Assembly (NCBI GenBank): GCA_002729275.1
Contig: PBTP01000086.1
Location: forward strand, 38,922-47,125
DNA: 8,204 nucleotides
Direction of reading: 5' to 3'
Source of the DNA: Roseibacillus sp.
Lineage (GTDB): Bacteria > Verrucomicrobiota > Verrucomicrobiia > Verrucomicrobiales > Akkermansiaceae
Below, one piece after another: positions 1 to 6,163 of this stretch; positions within the stretch are counted from its first letter, which is position 1, and each line of letters begins with the position of its first letter. The position numbers and the translations under genes were made by a program. A model generated the notes under the pieces. The model was not told where the DNA came from, searched no databases, and saw only the letters and a list, made by a program, of their open reading frames with translations.

Positions 1-743
1 GGCTTGCACGAGCTGCACACCGGGCAGTCTGGGCGACGCTGGATGGCAATCTTACGGAAATCCATGGATCGCCCGTCGAAGATTAGTATCCTGTTCGTCA
101 GGAGCTCGCCGAATCCTGCGAGGAGTTTAAGTCCCTCAAGCGCAGCGAGATTGGCCATGGTTGCCGAGACCGCGCCAATCACCGGAAATTCGCGTTTCCA
201 TCCCGGCGGAACCTCGGGATAAAGGCAGGCAAGGCAAGGAGTTTGCCCCGGAATAATGGTGGTGAGCTGTCCCTCCATTTCAAACATCGCAGCATCCACA
301 AGCGGTTTCTGCTGTCGCACGCACTCTCGGTTCAGGAGAAGGCGCTCTTCGAAGAGAGGTGCGCAGTCAAAAATGAGGTCAGCTCCCGAAACAAGCCCTC
401 TGACATTCTCCTCAGTGACGTTCTCTCCACAGGTCTCGATTTCAATCCGGGGATTCAGTTCAAGCAATCGCCTGCGACAGGATTCGATACGGGGTTTTCC
501 CAGTTGATCATGAGTCTGGAGGACTTGGCGATTAAGGTCGCTAGCCTTGGTGTTTCCTCCATGAGCAAGGATGAGTTTCCCAAGTCCTGCTGCAGCTAAG
601 GACTGGGCGAGGGGACCTCCCAGTCCGCCAACCCGAGTGACAAGCGCGGTGGAGTTCTTTAGTTTCTGCTGACCGGTCTCCCCGAGGCCGTTGACCCAGA
701 TCTGCCACTCGTAGATGGCACGCTCTCTGTCGGTGAGTTCCAT
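1..743 (-). CDS. HesA/MoeB/ThiF-family sulfur-carrier activating enzyme (E1-like), 3' end beyond the window
   Basis: Reading the minus strand from the ATG at 743 gives 247 residues with no stop, reaching the window edge. The overall plan is that of MoeB: a Rossmann glycine loop (RVGGLGG, residues 37-43), an SDLNRQ motif (68-73), GKPRIES (82-88), DCAP (126-129), and two zinc-binding Cys pairs, CLAC (170-173) and CPVC (240-243). MoeB adenylates the C-terminal glycine of MoaD with ATP during molybdopterin synthesis. The adjacent upstream moaD-like gene supplies the expected partner. Compared with Escherichia coli MoeB as I recall it, several ATP-site residues differ: the N-terminal RQ arginine is Trp13, the DxD before SNLxRQ is His61-Gly-Gly63, and the QPK lysine is Arg85. 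Arg72, Asp126 and all four zinc cysteines remain. E. coli MoeB is about 249 residues, so only the last few codons are probably missing. A GGGAGG lies 14 bases before the start, rather far for a ribosome site. ThiF-like or MoeB-like specificity cannot be separated from sequence alone. Confidence 0.9.
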   Translation of the reverse strand, partial: MELTDRERAIYEWQIWVNGLGETGQQKLKNSTALVTRVGGLGGPLAQSLAAAGLGKLILAHGGNTKASDLNRQVLQTHDQLGKPRIESCRRRLLELNPRIEIETCGENVTEENVRGLVSGADLIFDCAPLFEERLLLNRECVRQQKPLVDAAMFEMEGQLTTIIPGQTPCLACLYPEVPPGWKREFPVIGAVSATMANLAALEGLKLLAGFGELLTNRILIFDGRSMDFRKIAIQRRPDCPVCSSCK

Positions 744-753
744 GGTGTGGTTC

Positions 754-1038
754 TTATCCTCCCGACATGGGAGGAAGGAGACTCAGTGCGTCACCGTCTT
801 TGAGGAGATCCCGGGTTGCTGGCTCGATGGTCTGATCATTATGAATTGCCATTACGCTGCGGCGGAGTTGCAGAGCCTCAGAGCCCTCGGAAAGCACCAA
901 TCGAAGGCTATCCGAAGCTCCGTCGAGGAGAACTGGGACAATTTCATCCACGGAAGAGCCGTCCGCTACATTGAGGACGATCTCGTCTGATGGAGACAGC
1001 TGGCGGGCTTGGCCGAGGAGTTGGACCGTAATTTTCAC
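754..1038 (-). CDS. moaD: MoaD/ThiS-family ubiquitin-like sulfur-carrier protein
   Basis: This is a small beta-grasp protein of 94 residues that ends in PPMSGG followed directly by TAA. The terminal Gly-Gly is the hallmark of MoaD and ThiS: it is adenylated by an E1-like enzyme and converted to a thiocarboxylate that donates sulfur. The segment KDGDALSLLPPMSGG matches the MoaD C-terminal strand (DGDEVAxxPPVSGG type), and the start VKITVQLLGQ matches its first beta strand. I chose the GTG at 1038 because the protein then begins at the first strand, as MoaD proteins do. The frame stays open upstream, with ATG codons at 1089 and 1164, so a longer product is possible, but those 25-42 extra residues do not look like part of the fold. 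No good ribosome site precedes any candidate start. The gene lies 10 bases before the E1-like gene on the same strand, so the two are almost certainly co-transcribed. A ThiS role is less likely because molybdate transport genes sit next door. Confidence 0.82.
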   Translation of the reverse strand: MKITVQLLGQARQLSPSDEIVLNVADGSSVDEIVPVLLDGASDSLRLVLSEGSEALQLRRSVMAIHNDQTIEPATRDLLKDGDALSLLPPMSGG

Positions 1039-1067
1039 CTGAGAGAAGAAGGATAGGAGTCTCTGAG

Positions 1068-1093
1068 GGCCATGAAAAGTCTGCAACATGGCC
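1068..1093. repeat. Perfect 7-bp inverted repeat in the divergent intergenic spacer (possible operator)
   Basis: GGCCATG (1068-1074) and CATGGCC (1087-1093) are exact reverse complements separated by 12 bases. The dyad sits in the roughly 128-bp spacer between the minus-strand moaD-like gene and the plus-strand operon, where a shared regulator would bind. It could be a dimer operator controlling one or both transcripts, or a chance palindrome: one 7-bp repeat at some spacing in a region this size is not very improbable. It does not resemble the ModE recognition sequence. If moaD actually started at the ATG at 1089, the right arm would overlap that start codon. Confidence 0.3.
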
Positions 1094-1166
1094 AATTCTG
1101 GGAATGAGGTGTTGAGGAGGTCGCGGGAGCAGCGCAAGGTAGCCCCTCGACAGTCCAGTGCCATCC

Positions 1167-4100
1167 ATGAAGATTTGCCATACCCTCGCTATTTTTTGCA
1201 TGCTTTTGCTTCCTCTCAACGGTGAGGTAGAGCTCTCTGCAGACGTTGTCCGCGGCTCTGGGGTGCAAGGAGGGTTAGTGGTGCATGTGGGGGCTTCAAA
1301 CTCTGAGGCAACAGCTGCCCTGCGGTTGAATGACCGTTTCATGGTTCAAGGGCTTAGTGTTGACGCCGAGGCCGTAGAAAAGGCGCGGTACGCACTCCAT
1401 GCAAAAGGGTTGTATGGGCCTGTTTCTATGGAGCATTTTGATGGGCAGTCGCTCCCCTACATTGAGAACTTCGTGAATCTCATTGTTGCAGACGATCAGG
1501 AGGAGGTTAGCGAAAAGGAGCTGCTACGGGTGCTGGTCCCGGAGGGGATCGCTTTAATTCGTCGTGACGGAGGATGGCAGAAGCTGGTGAAGCCACGTCC
1601 AGAGGAGATCGATGATTGGACCCATTATTTCCACAATCCTTCTGGTAATGCGGTGGCCCAGGACAGCGTGGTTGGCCCACCTCGGCGCCTGCAATGGGTT
1701 GGGAGCCCCCGGTGGTCACGACATCATGACCGGATGGCTTCCATGAGTGCCCTCGTGTCCGGGGGTGGCAGGATGTTCTATATTATGGATGAGGGCTCGA
1801 GGGTCTCCATTCAGTTGCCGTCCAGTTGGCAGCTTATCGCGCGAGATGCCTTTAATGGAGCGGTGCTCTGGAAAAGGCCAATCACGAAATGGCATAGTCA
1901 GCTTTGGCCCCTTAAGAGCGGGCCCAGTCAGCTGGCACGGCGCCTTGTTGTTGACGGAAACCGCCTTTTTGTCACCCGGAGTATTACGGGGCCGGTGGAG
2001 AATATTGACGCGGGCACTGGGGAAACGAGGGGGATTTTCAAGGGCTCGGAGAGGGCCGAGGAAATTGTTCATCATGAAGGGCTGCTTTTCGCATTAGTCA
2101 GGGAAGGCAAGTCGGAATTGGAAGACTACGTGCCCAAGCATAATACGGGCGATCAGGCCAGGGTCCGGGGTGAGTTCGTCTGGAATGCTAAACCGCGGAC
2201 TATTCGTGTCTATGACGCTGAAAGCGGGGAGTTTCTCTGGGAGAAGGAGGACAAGATTTCGCCTCTAAGCCTCTCGGTGGCAGGAGATGTTCTAGTGTAT
2301 CATGATGGTGAAAATGTGGCCTGCCTCGACCGGAGGACCGGCGAACAGCTCTGGAGGAGTGAGAGGGCAGGTCGGAGAACACTGATTCCATTCAATTTTG
2401 CTCCTCGTCTGGTCCTCTACAAGGATGTGGTTCTCTATGCGGGAGGAGACAACAAGATGCAGAGTTACGATCTGAAAACGGGGAAGAGGCTCTGGGAGGC
2501 GACCCATGACCCTTCAGGCTATCAGTCCCCGCAGGACCTGCTGGTTGTGGCGGGTCTCGTATGGTCAGCTCCATTGACCAGTGGCGGTCATAGCGGGGTC
2601 TACACCGGACGGGACCCCCGGACCGGAGAGGTGAAAAAGCAATTCCCCCCGAACGTGAAGACCTACTGGTTTCATCACCGATGCTACATCGCTAAGGCGA
2701 CGGAGCGCTTCCTGATCCCGTCCCGGACAGGAATCGAGTTTGTGGATTTCGACAAGGAGGACTGGGACATCAACCACTGGGTCAGGGGCGGCTGCCTTTA
2801 TGGGATCATGCCAGCAAACGGCCTGACCTACGCTCCGCCTCATAACTGTGCGTGTTATCCGGAGGCTAAGTTGTATGGATTCAATGCTCTTGCTCCGGCC
2901 TCGAAAACCTTCCAGCTTCCGGCAAAGATTCCGGAGGAGGGAAGATTGACCGAGGGGCCGGTGTTCGGCGAGCCGGTGGATGAAGTGGACGCAGGAGTGG
3001 GCGACTGGCCGACATTTCGAGGTAACGTTCAGCGAAGTGGGGCGTCTGCGAAGGGGCTCGTCGGTAACCTTGATGAAAGCTGGAACGCGGAGCTCGGTGG
3101 GCGACTGAGTGCCCTTACAATTGTGAAAGACAAGGTCTATGTCGCGCAAATTGACCAGCACACCCTGCATGCTCTGTCCTCTTCAACTGGAGAAAAGCAG
3201 TGGAAGTTCATGGCTGGAGCCCGCATCGACTCACCCCCTGCTTACTGGAAGGGACGGCTGGTCTTTGGTTCCGCAGACGGTAGCGTCTATTGTCTCCGGG
3301 CAAAGGATGGAGCCCTGATCTGGAAGTTCCGGGCAGCACCAGTGGACCGGCGTCTCATGGCGTTTGAGCAAATTGAAAGCGTCTGGCCCGTGCATGGGAC
3401 GGTACTCGTCGAGGATGGAGTTGCCTCCTTTGTCGCGGGACGTTCCACCTTTCTCGACCACGGGCTTCGTTACCTCCAGCTTGATGTGAAAACAGGCAGA
3501 AAGCTAATGGAGCGTCTGATGGATCACCGGGACCCGGAAACCGGGGGTGATATCCAGAATCGGCTTCAAACTTTGCAGATGCAGGTTGGGCTTCCAGATA
3601 TTCTCAGCAGTGATGGCGAGCATACGTATCTTCGTTCCCAGAAAATCGATAAGAAGACCGGGGACCGCCTCGAGGTGGGTCCGATTTCTGGAAATGCAGC
3701 GGCACAAGGGGGAGCTCAGAAAGGCAAGGGCACCCATCTTTTTGCTCCCATGGGATTCCTGGATGACACCTATTTTCACCGGGCTTATTGGGTCTTTGGA
3801 AAGAATTTTGCGGGTGGACACAACGGATACTACCAGGCCGGGAAGTATGCGCCTGCCGGCCGCATGTTGGTGTTCAACGAGGACAAGGTTTATGGCTTTG
3901 GCCGCGATCCCAAGTATCTTCGCTGGACGACTACCATTGAGCATCAGCTCTTTGGCGCGCCAAGGGAGATTCCTGATGCACCCCAGCCCGCTGCCGGGGG
4001 GAGCCGGAGTCGGTCCGGTGCGCTGGTCGGATTCAAACCCCGGAAGAGCATGGATCCGACGGGTAAGCCAGTGACCGTCGAGTGCTGGGTATTCCCTGAC

Positions 4101-5039
4101 GGCCCTGGTGGGGTGATTCTTGCCCATGGGGGCCCTTTGAATGGCTACGCGGTGACCTTGAAAAAGCGGGTGCCAAGCTTTCAAGTTCGGTCTGAAGAAA
4201 AGCTGACTATAATTTCGGGAAAGGCACCGCTGAAAAAGGGTTGGAGCCACTTGGCGGCGGTCCTGGGTGCGGATAAATCAATGCGCCTTTTTGTGAACGG
4301 GTCGCTGGTTTCCGAAGGAAAAGCTTCGGGTTTGGTGGCGCAAACCCCGGTTCAGGGTTTGGACCTGGCGATGGATTCCGGGTCCTCGGTGGGGGAATAC
4401 CGGATGGATTATGTCTACACCGGGCTGCTGGACGAATTGCGAGTATCCTTCCGGGAGCTGGGCGCAGCGGAGATCAAAAGGAATCACCAGGATCCACTCA
4501 AGGCTCGCGCGAGCAACGTAAAGGCCGTGCTGGCCCTCTCCTTCGATACGCCCAGCGCCAAGGATGAATCCCCGGCTAAAAACGATGGCACCTTGTCTGG
4601 CGTGGAGGTGGGAAAAGGTCGCCAAGGGAAGGCCATCTGGTTCCGCAAGGGCAAGAAAAAGCCCGGTGGAAACCAGAGAAGTAGTGGCTCCTTCGTTCAG
4701 AGGGACTGGGATCGTCAGGTGCCACTCTTTGCTCAGGGTATGGTGCTTGCTGGAGATACCCTGCTGGTTGCCGGTCCGCCAGACATCATGGATGAGGAAT
4801 ACACTTTTGAACGAATCATGGAAGAGGACAAGGAAGTCGAGCGAGTTCTGAAAAGTCAGGATGAAGCGCTGAAGGGTGCCGCAGGTGGAAAGTTGCTGTC
4901 GGTTTCCGTATCCAGTGGGGACCAGAATGAAGAGCTTAAGCTGGACGCGCTTCCGGTCTGGGATGGGATGGCAGTTGCTGATGGTAGCCTCTTTGTGGCG
5001 ACCAAGGACGGGAAGGTTCATCGGTTTGGACGAAAGTAG
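1167..5039 (+). CDS. Secreted PQQ-type beta-propeller protein with N-terminal methyltransferase-like segment and LamG-like domain
   Basis: The 1290-residue protein starts with a hydrophobic signal peptide (MKICHTLAIFCMLLLPLNG). Residues 37-131 resemble a Rossmann methyltransferase: VVHVGASNSE, GLSVDAEAVEKAR and LLRVLVPEGIAL sit where motifs I, II and the post-motif strand belong, but the GxGxG loop is lost. From about 148 (EIDDWTHY) come beta-propeller blades with D-x2-TG-x3-W repeats such as DRRTGEQLW and DLKTGKRLW. A second set starts near 613 (WPTFRGNVQRSGAS). Residues about 971-1102 form a LamG/concanavalin-like fold (VECWVFPDG, HLAAVLG, LFVNGSLV, GLLDELRVS), and a last propeller strand region follows. 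No CxxCH haem site is present, and PQQ binding is not demonstrated by any visible residue. The GTG at 1158 is an in-frame alternative start; ATG 1167 gives the cleaner signal peptide. No ribosome site is obvious. It leads an apparent operon with modAB. I recall this architecture as frequent in PVC bacteria under names such as BamB-like or quinoprotein; its substrate is unknown. Confidence 0.88.
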   Translation: MKICHTLAIFCMLLLPLNGEVELSADVVRGSGVQGGLVVHVGASNSEATAALRLNDRFMVQGLSVDAEAVEKARYALHAKGLYGPVSMEHFDGQSLPYIENFVNLIVADDQEEVSEKELLRVLVPEGIALIRRDGGWQKLVKPRPEEIDDWTHYFHNPSGNAVAQDSVVGPPRRLQWVGSPRWSRHHDRMASMSALVSGGGRMFYIMDEGSRVSIQLPSSWQLIARDAFNGAVLWKRPITKWHSQLWPLKSGPSQLARRLVVDGNRLFVTRSITGPVENIDAGTGETRGIFKGSERAEEIVHHEGLLFALVREGKSELEDYVPKHNTGDQARVRGEFVWNAKPRTIRVYDAESGEFLWEKEDKISPLSLSVAGDVLVYHDGENVACLDRRTGEQLWRSERAGRRTLIPFNFAPRLVLYKDVVLYAGGDNKMQSYDLKTGKRLWEATHDPSGYQSPQDLLVVAGLVWSAPLTSGGHSGVYTGRDPRTGEVKKQFPPNVKTYWFHHRCYIAKATERFLIPSRTGIEFVDFDKEDWDINHWVRGGCLYGIMPANGLTYAPPHNCACYPEAKLYGFNALAPASKTFQLPAKIPEEGRLTEGPVFGEPVDEVDAGVGDWPTFRGNVQRSGASAKGLVGNLDESWNAELGGRLSALTIVKDKVYVAQIDQHTLHALSSSTGEKQWKFMAGARIDSPPAYWKGRLVFGSADGSVYCLRAKDGALIWKFRAAPVDRRLMAFEQIESVWPVHGTVLVEDGVASFVAGRSTFLDHGLRYLQLDVKTGRKLMERLMDHRDPETGGDIQNRLQTLQMQVGLPDILSSDGEHTYLRSQKIDKKTGDRLEVGPISGNAAAQGGAQKGKGTHLFAPMGFLDDTYFHRAYWVFGKNFAGGHNGYYQAGKYAPAGRMLVFNEDKVYGFGRDPKYLRWTTTIEHQLFGAPREIPDAPQPAAGGSRSRSGALVGFKPRKSMDPTGKPVTVECWVFPDGPGGVILAHGGPLNGYAVTLKKRVPSFQVRSEEKLTIISGKAPLKKGWSHLAAVLGADKSMRLFVNGSLVSEGKASGLVAQTPVQGLDLAMDSGSSVGEYRMDYVYTGLLDELRVSFRELGAAEIKRNHQDPLKARASNVKAVLALSFDTPSAKDESPAKNDGTLSGVEVGKGRQGKAIWFRKGKKKPGGNQRSSGSFVQRDWDRQVPLFAQGMVLAGDTLLVAGPPDIMDEEYTFERIMEEDKEVERVLKSQDEALKGAAGGKLLSVSVSSGDQNEELKLDALPVWDGMAVADGSLFVATKDGKVHRFGRK

Positions 5040-5047
5040 AGATAGGC

Positions 5048-6121
5048 ATGCGTATTAAGAGAGTTTTCAGGCTGTGGCTCATGATCTTCGGACTTGGCGG
5101 AGGGCTTGCTCTTGCCTGTACTGTTCCAGTATTTCGCTACGCTCTGGATCATTGGCCTCCTGACGCTTATCGCTTGGAGGCCCCAGCAGGCTGGTTGAAA
5201 AGTAATGCTGGGGAGCGTTTTCAAAAATTAATCGAAGAGAGCGGGGCTCAGGTGGAGATGCATCCTCTTGAGCAGGAGGGAGTACCTTCCCGGTTGCTTA
5301 TGCCCGAAAACGGGGGGGAGGTCTGGAGTGGAGAGCTTGATGAAACGGCATCAATGCTTCTGGTCTCTCCCGCGCGCTCAGAGCTCGTGCGACGAATCCT
5401 TGCAGGGGAGTCGATGGTGTGGGTGATGGTGCGGAGTGGGAATGAAAGCGCTGATAAAATTTTGGAAGAGCGCCTTAGAAGTCGCCTCGAGTATCTTCAG
5501 AGCGTCGCTGCTATTCCGGAACAGGATCCCACTGACCCGATCAACAAGCTCGGACCCGGCCCAGCCTTGAAGGTAGAGTTCTCGTGCTTGTCGGTATCGC
5601 TCGATGATCCGGAAGAACAGGTGTTCCTTCGAATGCTGGCGGGGCCAAAGACAGAGCTGCTGGAAAATGAAATGCCGTTTGGAGCAGTTGTCTTTGGACG
5701 GGGAAGGGTTCTTGGGGCCTGGCCAACGGATGATCTCGAGGATGAGGGAATTGATGAGGTCTCTCTCTTCTTGCTCGGAGCCTGTTCTTGCCGGGTCAAA
5801 TTCCAGAATCCTGGATGGGACCTGGCCCTCGCCGTAAATTGGGATGAGGCCTTGCTGGGAGCCCAGATGGAGGCCGATCGGGGAAATCAGAACGCGTCTG
5901 ATGATGATGCGCGAGTGGCTTCTAAGGAGGGTCTGGAAGCCGATCCCGCGCCAGAGTTTGTCAGAATAGAGGCTGATTCGAGTTTCGGAGAAGAAGAGGC
6001 GCCGTCCTCTTCCCGGGTTTCGGGCAGGACGGGGCGTATGATAGGCGTTCTGGTGGCGGGGCTGGGCGTCCTGTTGTGTTTCTTTACTCTCTCGGCGCGC
6101 GCGGAGTCGAAAGGGAGTTGA
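5048..6121 (+). CDS. Membrane-anchored protein of unknown function with CxC motif (PVC-type)
   Basis: The 357-residue product begins 8 bases after the propeller gene ends, which suggests co-transcription and perhaps translational coupling. Residues 5-23 form a basic-hydrophobic signal or anchor ending in LALAC, followed by CTVPVFRYALDHWPPDAY (24-41). The site is close to a lipobox but has Ala at -3 and Leu at -2, so lipidation is doubtful. The middle carries SPARSELVRRILAGES and a charged helix, then GACSCRVKFQNPGWDLAL with Cys246 and Cys248. An acidic low-complexity linker rich in Asp, Glu and Ser (about 278-325) leads to a second hydrophobic segment (331-348) and a short tail. The likely topology is an extracytoplasmic domain held at both ends, or by the C-terminal helix alone if the signal is cleaved. 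I recall proteins with a C-x-VPVFRYAL start as uncharacterised families in Verrucomicrobiota and Planctomycetota, so the gene looks real and conserved, but I cannot assign a function. The paired cysteines could bind a metal or form a disulfide; neither is proven. Confidence 0.8.
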   Translation: MRIKRVFRLWLMIFGLGGGLALACTVPVFRYALDHWPPDAYRLEAPAGWLKSNAGERFQKLIEESGAQVEMHPLEQEGVPSRLLMPENGGEVWSGELDETASMLLVSPARSELVRRILAGESMVWVMVRSGNESADKILEERLRSRLEYLQSVAAIPEQDPTDPINKLGPGPALKVEFSCLSVSLDDPEEQVFLRMLAGPKTELLENEMPFGAVVFGRGRVLGAWPTDDLEDEGIDEVSLFLLGACSCRVKFQNPGWDLALAVNWDEALLGAQMEADRGNQNASDDDARVASKEGLEADPAPEFVRIEADSSFGEEEAPSSSRVSGRTGRMIGVLVAGLGVLLCFFTLSARAESKGS

Positions 6122-6163
6122 TTCGATCCACTTATCCGCCGAAGACTATCCCCGCCCCGCTAG

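Noticed and set aside
243..599. Plus-strand open frames of 118 and 83 residues in the left region
   Set aside because: They lie antisense to the E1-like gene, whose product has clear motifs; the plus-strand translations show no recognisable domain.
1105..1140. Possible sigma-70 promoter (TTGAGG, 17 bases, CAAGGT) before the propeller gene
   Set aside because: The -10 element matches poorly and the sequence is GC-rich; the match is no better than chance.
1039..1166. ModE box or molybdenum-cofactor riboswitch in the divergent spacer
   Set aside because: No TATAT-type ModE half-sites are present, and the spacer is too short and lacks the recognisable stems expected of the Moco RNA.
3504..5021. 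Two minus-strand open frames of about 248 and 247 residues
   Set aside because: They are antisense to the propeller gene, which is continuous and motif-rich here; the minus-strand products are low in structure and have no family features. A GC-rich codon pattern explains the missing stops.
1167..5039. Quinohaemoprotein alcohol dehydrogenase identity for the large protein
   Set aside because: There is no CxxCH haem motif, no vicinal cysteine pair and no recognisable PQQ-binding catalytic set; only the propeller repeats are shared.
5105..5125. Lipoprotein signal at LALAC in the 5048 gene
   Set aside because: The residues at -3 (Ala) and -2 (Leu) do not fit the usual lipobox, so it is noted only as a possibility in the gene entry.
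6122..6163. Terminator between the 5048 gene and modA
   Set aside because: The 42-base gap has no stable hairpin with a T-run, so read-through is expected.
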